This document shows, piece by piece, positions 19,161-26,594 of a stretch of 33,727 nt of DNA. Source of the DNA: Myxococcales bacterium. GTDB taxonomy: Bacteria; Myxococcota_A; Polyangia; Polyangiales; Houyiibacteriaceae. Position 1 is the first letter of the stretch. The number at the start of each line of letters is the position of its first letter. The translations under genes and the position numbers were made by a program. The stretch lies in assembly GCA_009992505.1 (NCBI GenBank), contig JAACVI010000113.1:1-33727 (forward strand). The letters are read 5' to 3'. The notes beneath the pieces were generated by a model. The model saw only the letters and a list, made by a program, of their open reading frames with translations. It was not told the DNA's origin and did no database searches.

Positions 19161-19576
19161 TGCAGCTCGATCTCGTGTTCCGCGCGCTCCACCTGGCCGC
19201 CGCCATCCTCTGGCTCGGCGGGCTGACGAGCGTGTCCCTGGCCGCCGCCCTGGCGCCTGACGCATCTCGTGCCGAGCTCGCGGGCATTCTGCGCAAGGTG
19301 GCCCTGCGCGTCGCGACCCCGGCGATGGTCGTCGCCTTCGTCTTCGGGCTGAGCGTGCTGATCCCGCATTTTCGCGAGCAGTACGCTCACGCCGGCTGGA
19401 TGCACGCCAAGCTGACGCTCGTGCTCGTGGCCTCCGCGCTCAGCGGCGCCGTCACGGGTCGCCTGCGCAGGGTCGCGGCGGGCTCGGCGGCGCCTGGTCC
19501 GCTGCGGATCTTCGGTATCCTGCTCGGCGTGCTGACGTTGCTGATCGTGGCCTTGGCCGTGCTCAAGCCCTTCTGA
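19160..19576 (+). CDS. HemJ/CopD-like integral membrane protein
   Basis: 138-aa membrane protein with four hydrophobic segments. The first contains ALHLAAAILWLGGL and the loop before the third contains GWMHAKL, both typical of the HemJ (UPF0093)/CopD-like group, where conserved His residues bind heme or copper. HemJ oxidises protoporphyrinogen IX; whether this copy does so, or is a paralogue, cannot be decided here. It is coupled to the GNAT-like gene by a TGATG overlap. No heme-synthesis genes lie in the window. No terminator with a T-run is seen after it; the lipoprotein gene begins 119 bp later. Confidence 0.68.
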   Translation: MQLDLVFRALHLAAAILWLGGLTSVSLAAALAPDASRAELAGILRKVALRVATPAMVVAFVFGLSVLIPHFREQYAHAGWMHAKLTLVLVASALSGAVTGRLRRVAAGSAAPGPLRIFGILLGVLTLLIVALAVLKPF

Positions 19577-19667
19577 GGCCCAGCCGAGTGCGCAGCTTCA
19601 CGCTCGCTGCGAGAACATCACTTCACGCGTGCCGGAGCTCCCCCTGGTAAACACTGGCGATCTTCCG

Positions 19668-19683
19668 TGGCATAGTGCTTGCT
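19668..19683 (+). promoter_or_regulatory. sigma54 (-24/-12) consensus-like site
   Basis: TGGCAT, five bases, then TTGCT: the GG and GC pairs and the 16-bp span match the sigma54 consensus TGGCAC-N5-TTGCW. It lies only 12 bases before the lipoprotein ATG at 19696, so a transcript from it would be leaderless or nearly so. It may be chance. Confidence 0.3.
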
Positions 19684-19695
19684 GTGAATATCTCC

Positions 19696-20193
19696 ATGCG
19701 CTTCGCCACTCATCGCCTCCTGCCCCTCTTCGTGCTCGTCTCCTTGCTCGGCTGCGCTCCGGATCCGCATCTGTCGGCTTCGGGCCTCGCCAGCGTTCAG
19801 GTCGGCAGCACGGTGTCGGGCTTCGACTTCGCCCAACCCACGCGCCTGTCCGAGGACGCCCTCGAGACTTTGCCCGCCGGCACCCCCGCGGGACGCTGCG
19901 TGCTCGGTCCCTCGGGTGTGAGCTTCGCCCTCGCGCGGGCCACCGCCGGCGTGCCCGGGAGCGTCAGCCTCGAGTCGCTCGAGGTCGTCGTCCACGACGT
20001 GGGCGATCCCGAGGTGCGCGTCTCTTTGAGTGACGGTCTCTACCTGCCGTCCGGAACCTGCGACGTCACGCTCGTCTACGCGAACCGCGCCGACCAGGTC
20101 GCCGCCTTCACGGCGAGCTGCGATCTCGACGGTCCCTCGGGTGCGGCCCACTTCGACGCCAACCTCGAGTACGCCGCCTGCCGCGTTCAGTGA
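19696..20193 (+). CDS. small lipoprotein, unknown function
   Basis: 165-aa exported lipoprotein. The signal peptide ends in a clean lipobox LLGC (C20). The mature part is beta-like (GSTVSGFDF, SLESLEVVVHD, CDVTLVYANRAD) and carries four more Cys, possibly two disulfides. The ATG at 19696 is preferred over the GTG at 19675 because the longer start adds residues before the basic n-region. Its stop lies inside the last codons of the converging comEC gene (7-base overlap). No family recognised. Confidence 0.72.
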   Translation: MRFATHRLLPLFVLVSLLGCAPDPHLSASGLASVQVGSTVSGFDFAQPTRLSEDALETLPAGTPAGRCVLGPSGVSFALARATAGVPGSVSLESLEVVVHDVGDPEVRVSLSDGLYLPSGTCDVTLVYANRADQVAAFTASCDLDGPSGAAHFDANLEYAACRVQ

Positions 20194-22508
20194 GTGGCGG
20201 CTCGTCGTTCTGACACATCCGGCCAGGGCAGGGTGGGCGTGATGCGGAGCGCGCGACCATCCGTCTCGACCATCACGCCTCCGACCGTGTCCGTGCGTAG
20301 CGCGTAGGAGGCCACGTCGCGCAGCCGCGCCAACGTCTCCAGGTGCGGATGACCGAAGCGATTCTGTCGGCCGCAGCTCACGATGGCCCAACGCGGCCGC
20401 ACGAGATCGAGGAAGGCCAACGTCGACGACGATCGCGATCCGTGATGCGGCACCTTCAGCACGTCCGCGTAGAGCGCGTGGCCCAGGCGCAGGAGCCCGT
20501 GCTCCGCGAGCGCCTCCACGTCTCCGGTGAAGAGCAGGCGATGACGCCCGTACTGGATCCGCAGCACGAGGGAGTTGTCGTTCAGGTCGTAGCCCGAGTC
20601 GTAGCCAGGGCACGGCGCGAGCACCTGGGCCACGGCATGCGCGAAGAGACGCGGCCGCCCACACAGTTCGGACGGATAGAAGATGCGCGTTCCTGAGTCG
20701 CGCGCGCGCCGGATGATGCGGCTCACGCTCTCTCCGGGCGCCTCCTGCTCCGACTGACGATTCAGCCACAGCTCGCGGATCGGCACGCCAGCGTCGAGCA
20801 AGGCCTCGAGTCCGCCGTAGTGATCGGGGTGTCCGTGGGTGAGCACGAAGACGTCCACGTGACCGCGACGCCTAGCTGCCAAGAGCGGCAAGATCACGCG
20901 TTCCGGCGCCTGGCCTTCGCGCGGACCCGCGTCGATCATCATCAGCTCGCCGTCGGGCAGGTCGACCATGGCGCCGTCGCCCTGACCGATGTCGAGGTAG
21001 GTCGCGCGCAACCGATCGTGGGGCCGCTCCTGCACGCGCAGGCTCCACTCGAGGCCGAACAGGGCGCAGACGAGCAGGCAGAGCAGCACGAGCCCATGGC
21101 GCGGGCGACGCATGAAGAGTCCGATGCCGCAGGCGATGGCCAGCACGAGCCCCTGGGCCCAGCTCAGCGGTGGGAGCACGGACGCGGGGCCCACGGACGC
21201 GGCGGCGGCGGACGCGGCGAGCAGCGCGCGCACGAGCTCCGTCAGGGGTTTGCCCGTGAGGGCAGCGACACTTGGCAGACCCAGCGCGAGTCCGGCGTGC
21301 AGCCAGGTCAGCGGCACCAGCACGAGCGCGAAGAGCGGCAGGACGAGCACGTTCACGAGCCAGCCCAGCAGCGGCGCCTGGGCGAAGACGTAGGCCGTGA
21401 AGGGCGTGGTCGCGAGCAACGCCCGTCCCGCGCTGCGAGCGAGGCGCTTGAGCGCGTCTCCGTCGCCGCCGCCCCCGAGCAAGGCCGAGGTGGCGAGCAC
21501 CGAGAGCAAGAGCGCGGGCGAGAGCGCGTCCGTCGGCGCCCAGAGCGTGAGCATCAGGATGGCCATGGCAGAGATGGTGGGGGCGTGGGCGCGCCGGCCG
21601 AGGACGCGCATGCCCAGCGCGAGGCCCGCCGTCAGCGCCGCGCGTTGCGCGCTAGGCGCGTTCCCCGCGAAGGCCGCCAGCGGCGAAGCGAGCACCAGCC
21701 CGAGCAGCGCGGCCCAGCGTCCCGCGTCCGCCACCACGCGACTCAGGAGCGCACGCCACAGGGCGACGAGAAGGCCCAGCAGCAACGTGATGTGCAAGCC
21801 CGAGACGGCCATCAGATGCGCGAGTCCGGCTGCTCGCACATGCGCCCGGTCCTCGGGATCGAGGGCGCCCCCTTCGCCCAGCAACAGCGCACGCGCAACG
21901 CCCACCACGTCGGCGGGCAGGCTGCGCTCGAGGGCACGTCGCGCGCGTCCTCGCGCCTGCTCGAGGGCATCGGCCGCGGCGCTTCGCGACAAGACGCGCG
22001 GCGCCACGCCTTCGACCCGCCGCGCGCGGCCCGCGATGCCTCCATGCGTGGGCCAGGCAGGGTGGGGCGTCTCGTCGTAGAAGCGGGCGAAGGGCCTCAG
22101 CTTGGCCAGCAGGCGCACGCGCGCGCCGACGGGCAGGGGCGAATCCAGCAACAGACGCGTGCGTGGCAGCGGGGCGCCGTCCTCCAGCATTCGGCCGCGC
22201 TCGATCTGGATCACCGAGAGCCGCTCGCTTCCGCGTGTGCGTTCCTCTACTACCCTGGCGTCGAGGCGCGCGGTCCCGGCGTGGATCACGGGCGCCTCGG
22301 CCTCGGGCGCGACGGCCAGGCCCGCGGAGAGCGCCGCGGCGAGCAAGAGCACGGCCGCGCGTTGTGGTCGGAAGAAGAGCCCCGTGCTCAGCGCCAACGC
22401 CAGCGCGCCGGCGGGCGCTCGCCAGGCGTCGGGCCACAGCCCCGAGAGCAGGAGGCCGAGGTACCAGGCCGCGACGAGTGCGGGCAGGGCGCGTGCATGG
22501 AGACGCAT
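20187..22508 (-). CDS. comEC: DNA internalization competence protein ComEC/Rec2
   Basis: Inner-membrane channel for uptake of single-stranded DNA in natural transformation, 773 aa, the usual length. The order is: N-terminal hydrophobic helices with a DUF4131-type soluble region (about 75-160), the Competence domain with GLAHLMAVSGLHI and several membrane helices (about 195-480), and a C-terminal metallo-beta-lactamase domain starting at YLDIGQGD. Its metal motif is H558-x-H560-x-D562-H563 (THGHPDH), followed by FTGDVEALAE and PHHGSRSS. All metal ligands are present, so the nuclease-like domain should be active. No other competence gene is adjacent. It converges with the lipoprotein at 19696-20193. 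It starts at the ATG at 22508 with no strong ribosome site. Confidence 0.93.
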   Translation of the reverse strand: MRLHARALPALVAAWYLGLLLSGLWPDAWRAPAGALALALSTGLFFRPQRAAVLLLAAALSAGLAVAPEAEAPVIHAGTARLDARVVEERTRGSERLSVIQIERGRMLEDGAPLPRTRLLLDSPLPVGARVRLLAKLRPFARFYDETPHPAWPTHGGIAGRARRVEGVAPRVLSRSAAADALEQARGRARRALERSLPADVVGVARALLLGEGGALDPEDRAHVRAAGLAHLMAVSGLHITLLLGLLVALWRALLSRVVADAGRWAALLGLVLASPLAAFAGNAPSAQRAALTAGLALGMRVLGRRAHAPTISAMAILMLTLWAPTDALSPALLLSVLATSALLGGGGDGDALKRLARSAGRALLATTPFTAYVFAQAPLLGWLVNVLVLPLFALVLVPLTWLHAGLALGLPSVAALTGKPLTELVRALLAASAAAASVGPASVLPPLSWAQGLVLAIACGIGLFMRRPRHGLVLLCLLVCALFGLEWSLRVQERPHDRLRATYLDIGQGDGAMVDLPDGELMMIDAGPREGQAPERVILPLLAARRRGHVDVFVLTHGHPDHYGGLEALLDAGVPIRELWLNRQSEQEAPGESVSRIIRRARDSGTRIFYPSELCGRPRLFAHAVAQVLAPCPGYDSGYDLNDNSLVLRIQYGRHRLLFTGDVEALAEHGLLRLGHALYADVLKVPHHGSRSSSTLAFLDLVRPRWAIVSCGRQNRFGHPHLETLARLRDVASYALRTDTVGGVMVETDGRALRITPTLPWPDVSERRAATH

Positions 22509-22644
22509 GCCCGCCCCGGTTCAAGCCCCGTGCCTAGCGCGGAGGTCGCGAACTCATGGCGCTTTCCCGTCACGCGCCCGGCGGTTGGCGGCGAAATCGG
22601 AAGCGTCCGCCAGGCGGCCGCCAGCCTTCCGCCCAAAGATCAGT

Positions 22645-22681
22645 GGCTCCGCGGCCCCAGTCGGCCCGCGACCGCGGAGCC
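22645..22681 (-). terminator. strong hairpin after the His-Thr-His lipoprotein gene
   Basis: A perfect 10-bp inverted repeat (22645-22654 with 22672-22681, loop 17 bases) begins 5 bases after the stop of the minus-strand lipoprotein gene. There is no clean T-run after the stem, only scattered T residues, so it may be an intrinsic terminator or an mRNA-end stabiliser. The rest of 22509-22686 holds nothing I can name. Confidence 0.5.
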
Positions 22682-22686
22682 GTGGA

Positions 22687-23151
22687 TCACGCGCACGAGA
22701 TGGTGACGTCGTGGGTGTGACCGTTGGTCAGGGACGACGTGATGGTGACGGGGCCGCCACCCTGGAGCGTGGTGAAGTCGGCCGCCGCGACCGTGAGGTC
22801 GTGCGTGTGGGAGGCCGTTCCCTGGATGTCGTAGACGACCTGCGCGCCCGCCGCGACATCGCTTCCCAGCACGTCCAATGCGTGTCCGTGGTTGGCGCTG
22901 ATGTTCGTCGTCGTGCCGGTGCACGCGGCCGTGCCCGTGTCGGCCGTGCCCGTGTCGGCCGTGCCCGTGTCGGCCGTGCCCGTGTCGGCCGTGCCCGTGT
23001 CGGCCGTGCCCGTGTCGGTCGCCGTGCCGGAGTCGGTCGCCGTGCCCGAGTCCGTGCCTGTGCTGTCGTCGCCACATCCGGTCATCGCGAGGACACCGAG
23101 CCCCACGCTGCCCACTGCCACTGTCTTCAAGAATCTTCGTCGAGTCGCCAT
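22687..23151 (-). CDS. Tat-type lipoprotein with DTGTA repeats and HTHD motifs
   Basis: 154-aa exported lipoprotein. The N-terminus contains TRRRFLK, an exact match to the twin-arginine consensus (S/T)RRxFLK, then a hydrophobic core and lipobox MTGC (C26). A spacer of repeated Asp-Thr-Gly-Thr-Ala units (about 30-75) follows, presumably a flexible stalk. The C-terminal ~75 residues are compact and His-rich: HGHALDV, then SHTHDLTVAAAD and GHTHDVTISC, apparently an internal duplication with two His-x-His sites and two Cys. A cupredoxin- or metal-binding-like fold is plausible but unproven. Tat export would fit a protein folded around a cofactor before export. The function is unknown. Confidence 0.78.
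   Translation of the reverse strand: MATRRRFLKTVAVGSVGLGVLAMTGCGDDSTGTDSGTATDSGTATDTGTADTGTADTGTADTGTADTGTADTGTAACTGTTTNISANHGHALDVLGSDVAAGAQVVYDIQGTASHTHDLTVAAADFTTLQGGGPVTITSSLTNGHTHDVTISCA
22931..23020. repeat. 15-bp tandem repeat array (6 units) inside the Tat lipoprotein gene
   Basis: Five identical 15-bp units plus one unit with a single change, 22931-23020. Each encodes DTGTA on the minus strand. Degenerate flanking units continue to about 23050. As 15 is a multiple of three, unit gain or loss would change only the stalk length. Confidence 0.95.
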
Positions 23152-23218
23152 GTTAGAACCTGCCCTGTTTGAGTTACGTCAATCGGGGCATGCTACCGGC
23201 CCTGCGGGGATCATGAAA

Positions 23219-23233
23219 GTTCCCTTAGGGAAC
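23219..23233. promoter_or_regulatory. 15-bp inverted repeat, candidate operator
   Basis: GTTCCC-TTA-GGGAAC, perfect 6-bp arms, in the gap between the Tat lipoprotein gene (68 bp away, minus strand) and tRNA-Arg (63 bp away). Read on the minus strand it runs into GGGAACTT, which resembles the -35 element GGAACTT of ECF sigma-factor promoters; a matching -10 is not clear. Confidence 0.4.
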
Positions 23234-23256
23234 GTGCACGGCCCACACGCCACGGC

Positions 23257-23285
23257 TTGCACGGAGCAGGCGCATCCGTTAGACC
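23257..23285 (+). promoter_or_regulatory. candidate promoter for tRNA-Arg
   Basis: TTGCAC (23257-23262), a 17-base spacer and TAGACC (23280-23285), ending 11 bases before the first base of the tRNA. Weak matches in both boxes, but the position is right. Confidence 0.35.
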
Positions 23286-23296
23286 GGCCACCCCTG

Positions 23297-23373
23297 GGAT
23301 GCTTAGCTCAGCTGGATAGAGCATCGGCCTCCGGAGCCGAGGGTCAGAGGTTCGAATCCTCTAGCATCCGCCA
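23297..23373 (+). tRNA. tRNA-Arg (anticodon CCG)
   Basis: A full cloverleaf can be drawn: acceptor GGATGCT/AGCATCC, D stem GCTC/GAGC, anticodon stem TCGGC/GCCGA with loop CTCCGGA (anticodon CCG at 23331-23333, reading CGG), five-base variable loop, T stem AGAGG/CCTCT with TTCGAAT loop, and discriminator G at 23370. The CCA end is encoded (23371-23373). Confidence 0.95.
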
Positions 23374-23427
23374 GCGGCCTTCTGCAGCGAGCCTCGCTGT
23401 ACCCGAGGTCGCCAACTGGGCCGCGCC

Positions 23428-24144
23428 ATGGGCGGGGTCATCGCGGGGGGCGACGAACGACTCGTGCAACTAGACGCCATCTTGACGCAACGCTTTGGGG
23501 TGGAACGCGCGCGGTTGGATGAAATCCGGCGCGAGGCGGCGCTCGCACGCTTGCCTTACGCCCAAGCTCTGGCGGCCGCCGGAGTCTGCACCGAGGAGGA
23601 TCTGGCGTCGGTTCTGGCGGAGGCCATCGGAGGCGTCGTGCTCGACCTGGCGGCGGGCGCCTTCGACGCGGAGGCCGTGGCGCTGCTCTCCGAGGCCGAC
23701 GCGCGACGCTTCTTGATGATCCCCGTCGCCCATGGACCTTCCGGCCAGAGCCTGCGTGTCGCCTTCGCCAATCCCCTCGATGAGGAGGCGGTCGTAGCGG
23801 TCGAAGCCGCCGCCGAATTGCCCGTGGAGTGCTCCGTGGCCGTGGCCACCGACGTGCTCGACGCCATCAATCGCGAGTATCGGCGCCGCGAGACCAAGGT
23901 CGTCTTCCGGCCCGCCCCGAAGCCCGTCGAAGCCAACCGCCTCCCGTTGCCGGTCGAGCCACCGAGCGAGCCCGCGCCCGAGCTGGTCGACGCCTCGATC
24001 ACGGCGCCTGCCCGTCGCCTCGACGGCGAGGCCTCGCTCGAGCTCAGGCACGAAGCACTCCTGTTGGCGCTGATCGAGCGCGGGCTGGTCACACGCGCGG
24101 ACTATCTCGAGGCGCTCAAGCGTTTGCTCGGACGCGAGGGTTAG
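23428..24144 (+). CDS. stand-alone MshEN/GspE N-terminal-domain protein
   Basis: 238-aa soluble protein whose first ~150 residues match the N-terminal domain of GspE/PilB/MshE secretion ATPases: a helical LASVLAEAIGG stretch, then LDL, DARRFLMIPVAH, and LRVAFANPLDEEAV ... INREY. There is no Walker A motif and no ATPase core, so it is not a secretion motor. After a Pro-rich linker (about 165-195) comes a short helical tail. In MshE this domain binds cyclic di-GMP; whether the ligand residues are kept here cannot be judged by eye. Such stand-alone copies are common in myxobacteria (family knowledge). The ATG at 23428 is the first good start after the tRNA. Confidence 0.75.
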   Translation: MGGVIAGGDERLVQLDAILTQRFGVERARLDEIRREAALARLPYAQALAAAGVCTEEDLASVLAEAIGGVVLDLAAGAFDAEAVALLSEADARRFLMIPVAHGPSGQSLRVAFANPLDEEAVVAVEAAAELPVECSVAVATDVLDAINREYRRRETKVVFRPAPKPVEANRLPLPVEPPSEPAPELVDASITAPARRLDGEASLELRHEALLLALIERGLVTRADYLEALKRLLGREG

Positions 24145-24420
24145 GGTCTACCTCGTCCGCTTCAGCTCGAGCGGCATCGGCCGTGCATTTGTTGACGAAA
24201 CGCCCGCCTCGTCGGAAGGGAATGTCCGACTGCGGACCGTTCCCGGACGCGTGGTGGGGCCTTCCTGCGTCAGGGAGGCGCTGGTGCGAATCGTGCACAG
24301 CAGCTGGCCCACGGCCCGGCGTGTGGCCCGTTCGTCGAGCTCCCGAGGCACTCCGTGTCGAGGTTCTCGTCGGGTCGGCACACGACGGAACGACCCCGGG
24401 ACACCCCTGGGGGCGACCGC

Positions 24421-24449
24421 TTGACACCCTTTCGCGCGCCGGGTAGCGT
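24421..24449 (+). promoter_or_regulatory. sigma70-type promoter P1 of the Cys-rich lipoprotein gene
   Basis: A perfect -35 TTGACA (24421-24426), a 17-base spacer and TAGCGT (24444-24449), about 95 bp before the ATG. The rest of the ~400-base gap (24145-24420) contains only Arg-rich, unconvincing frames and no recognisable RNA. Confidence 0.6.
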
Positions 24450-24460
24450 CGCGCGGATTT

Positions 24461-24488
24461 TTGACAGGCTTTCATTGGGATCTACGAC
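24461..24488 (+). promoter_or_regulatory. possible second promoter P2 of the Cys-rich lipoprotein gene
   Basis: A second perfect TTGACA (24461-24466), a 16-base spacer and TACGAC (24483-24488), 40 bases downstream of P1 and about 55 bp before the ATG. It is less certain because the -10 is poor. Confidence 0.4.
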
Positions 24489-24543
24489 CCGCTTGAAACC
24501 TGTCCAACGTCGGCCCGTTCCGGGCCGCGGAGGATGGATCGCT

Positions 24544-26112
24544 ATGGCTGAGATTTTCAGGATGACAGGACGGGCCGGCCTCATGGGTCTGGTTTGCGCC
24601 ATGGCCCTCGCGGGCTGTGGTGATGACAGCAGCTCACGCGCCGACTCGGGTTGCACGGGCATCTGCCTGGACGACGGCGGCACGGACAGCGCCACGATGA
24701 CGGACGCGGGTCCGGACACCGGCGTCATCGTCATCGACAGCGGCACGGACACCGGTATGCCGCCCAGCTGCGCTGGCGTCGGCGGCGCGTGCGACCCCGC
24801 ACGTGGTTGCAGCACCGGCGGCTGCTTGGCTGAGAACTCCACCAGCATCGGTGACGCCACCGACCCGATCGACATGGGGCCTGGCGGCGCCATCTCGATC
24901 CCTGCGATCTTCTGGCTCGGCGGCTACTGCTCGCCCAACATCAGCGAGACCGGCGGCCTCACCGCCTCCTGCGACGTGAACAACGCGGACGATCCCCTCT
25001 GCGGCGACTGCGCCACCTGCGTCAACGTGGGCGGCACGCCTCCCGCGGGCCTCTGCCTCGCCAAGTGCACCACGTCCATCACGGACAACGGCGGCTGCCG
25101 CACCGGCTACGACTGCAACCTCAGCATCGAGGCTTGCTTCCGGGGCTGCGGCGGCGACGACGAGTGCAAGGTCAACCGCCAGGACACCAACGGCATCGCG
25201 GGCATCCAGACGCCCACCGACTGCACGGGTGACTCGGCTCGCGCCGCAGCCGATCAGCTCTGCGGTGGCACGGACAGCAACTTCGACCACCTCGTCTATG
25301 ACGCGGCGTCGGCTTCGATCTGCGACACGCACACCTTCCGCTGCACCAACCCGGGCACGGCGGGCGCTCAGGGTGGTGACACCTGCACCGACGACACCCA
25401 GTGTGAGGCCGAGGGTCGCTGCCTCGACGAGGCCAGCTTCGACTGGCCCGGCGGCTACTGCACCAAGTTCCGCTGTGACCTCGCGGGCAACTCCTGCGCG
25501 GGTGACGCGGTCTGTCAGGATCGCCGCATCGGCGTCTCGCTCTGCCTCGGTGGCTGCACCGTCGCTGACGGCGCGACCATGGCCGACCAGGCCGCCTGGC
25601 TCACGAACCGTGGCGGCTGTCGCGACGGCTACTCCTGCACCTGGAACGGTGTCGGCGGCGCCGGTACGGCGAACAACGGCGCTTGCGTGCCCGGCAACTT
25701 CAACGCTGTCGCGGCCAACAACATCGGCGGTCCCTGCACGGCGGACGCCGACTGCTGGTCGCCCTTCGGCCAGGGCCTGTGCCTGACGCCGGCCGACGAC
25801 GGCTCGGGCTTCCGCAACGGCTACTGCACGGTGCTCGACTGCCTTGCCCCCGGCATGCCCACCAACACCTGTGGCACGAACGGCAGCTGCATCGATCTCG
25901 ACGGCTCCTCCGGCGACATCACGGGCTGCCTCCTGAACTGCACCGCGGCCACGGACTGCCGCCCGCAGTACGCCTGTGCCGACGCGGACGGTGACCCGAG
26001 CACCGCCGGCGGCCTGTGCGTGCCGAGCTGCTCCGCCTCCACGGAGTGTCGCAGCACCGAGACCTGCAGCATCCCCGCAGGTGACACGGTCGGCGACTGC
26101 GTCCCCATGTGA
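24544..26112 (+). CDS. large Cys-rich surface lipoprotein
   Basis: 522-aa lipoprotein with signal peptide and lipobox LAGC (C25), then an Asp/Thr/Gly-rich linker (about 28-72). The mature part has about 50 Cys in small repeated blocks such as GGPCTADADCW, GLCL, NGYCT and GGCRxGYxC, which look like many short disulfide-bonded modules. This is a common style of myxobacterial surface protein without assigned function. The ATG at 24544 has GGAGG ten bases upstream; the ATG at 24562 (M7) is an alternative that still leaves the signal. It is preceded by two TTGACA boxes and followed by a strong intrinsic terminator, so it is probably its own well-expressed transcription unit. Confidence 0.8.
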   Translation: MAEIFRMTGRAGLMGLVCAMALAGCGDDSSSRADSGCTGICLDDGGTDSATMTDAGPDTGVIVIDSGTDTGMPPSCAGVGGACDPARGCSTGGCLAENSTSIGDATDPIDMGPGGAISIPAIFWLGGYCSPNISETGGLTASCDVNNADDPLCGDCATCVNVGGTPPAGLCLAKCTTSITDNGGCRTGYDCNLSIEACFRGCGGDDECKVNRQDTNGIAGIQTPTDCTGDSARAAADQLCGGTDSNFDHLVYDAASASICDTHTFRCTNPGTAGAQGGDTCTDDTQCEAEGRCLDEASFDWPGGYCTKFRCDLAGNSCAGDAVCQDRRIGVSLCLGGCTVADGATMADQAAWLTNRGGCRDGYSCTWNGVGGAGTANNGACVPGNFNAVAANNIGGPCTADADCWSPFGQGLCLTPADDGSGFRNGYCTVLDCLAPGMPTNTCGTNGSCIDLDGSSGDITGCLLNCTAATDCRPQYACADADGDPSTAGGLCVPSCSASTECRSTETCSIPAGDTVGDCVPM

Positions 26113-26134
26113 CGCTGTAGCTGAATCTGCCATG

Positions 26135-26165
26135 GGCCCCGTCGCAACTCGCGGCGGGGCCTTTT
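26135..26165 (+). terminator. intrinsic terminator of the Cys-rich lipoprotein gene
   Basis: GGCCCCGTCG (26135-26144), a 7-base loop, CGGCGGGGCC (26152-26161), then TTTT (26162-26165). The 10-bp stem has one G-T pair. It lies 22 bases after the stop codon. Confidence 0.88.
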
Positions 26166-26353
26166 GCGTGCTGCGGACCGAGACGAGGCCGTTGAGCGGT
26201 GTTCCTCCGCGCCACGACCCTCGACGTACGTTCGTGCGCCTTCGGCCCGCGGCTGTGGGGGCGCTCGCGCCTCGACCCCGTCTGGGCCCGCGGAACCCAC
26301 CCGCGAAGGCGGGCGGTCGCCGCAAAAGATTGCTCGAGATCGCCTCAGATGGC

Positions 26354-26382
26354 TTGATCCTCGCGCCCGCATCCCCTATAGA
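26354..26382 (+). promoter_or_regulatory. sigma70-type promoter for the 49-aa protein and ppsR
   Basis: TTGATC (26354-26359), a 17-base spacer, and TATAGA (26377-26382), four of six matches in each box. It lies 21 bases before the ATG at 26404. It is notable for an AT-rich -10 in very GC-rich DNA. Confidence 0.6.
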
Positions 26383-26403
26383 GCCGCTCCCACCGAGGAA
26401 ACT

Positions 26404-26553
26404 ATGTACCTTCACGTCAAGCGCGATCCCCGCCTCAAGAAGCGCGGCAAGTCCAACCGTTACAAGGCCAAGGCCGCCGCCAAGAACAGGCGTCGCGTCC
26501 AAGGCATGCATGGCCGCACCGTCGGTCGCCGCGTCCGTCGTAACGCCGCTTAG
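26404..26553 (+). CDS. 49-aa highly basic protein
   Basis: 49 residues, 19 of them Lys or Arg (7 K, 12 R), with only one acidic residue (D8). It starts MYLHVKRDPRLKKRGK and continues with a KAKAAAKNRRR helix-like stretch. The ATG has GAGGAA four bases upstream and a good promoter 21 bases before it, so it is very likely a real gene. Composition suggests nucleic-acid or ribosome binding. I compared it by eye with L34, bTHX and the AURKAIP1/COX24 motif and found no convincing match. ppsR starts 41 bases after its stop, probably on the same transcript. Confidence 0.72.
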   Translation: MYLHVKRDPRLKKRGKSNRYKAKAAAKNRRRVQGMHGRTVGRRVRRNAA

Positions 26554-26594
26554 CCCTGCATACCCCAGATCAGGGAAGGCTCAGCGCCGTCACC

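Noticed and set aside
20820-22706. 628-codon open frame on the plus strand
   Set aside because: Antisense shadow of comEC, with Arg/Gln/His-rich sequence and no recognisable domain.
22931-23020. Possible CRISPR array
   Set aside because: The units are 15 bp, contiguous and without spacers, and encode a protein repeat.
22892-23473. Plus-strand frame with VPVSA repeats crossing the tRNA
   Set aside because: It is the reverse reading of the DTGTA repeat and runs through a structural RNA gene.
24116-24475. 119-codon minus-strand frame in the gap before the Cys-rich lipoprotein
   Set aside because: Arg/Ser/Pro-rich, overlaps the promoter boxes and the end of the MshEN-type gene, with no ribosome site.
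24634-26511. 625-codon open frame on the minus strand
   Set aside because: Antisense to the Cys-rich lipoprotein gene, Ala/Gly/Val/Arg-rich, no start signal or domain.
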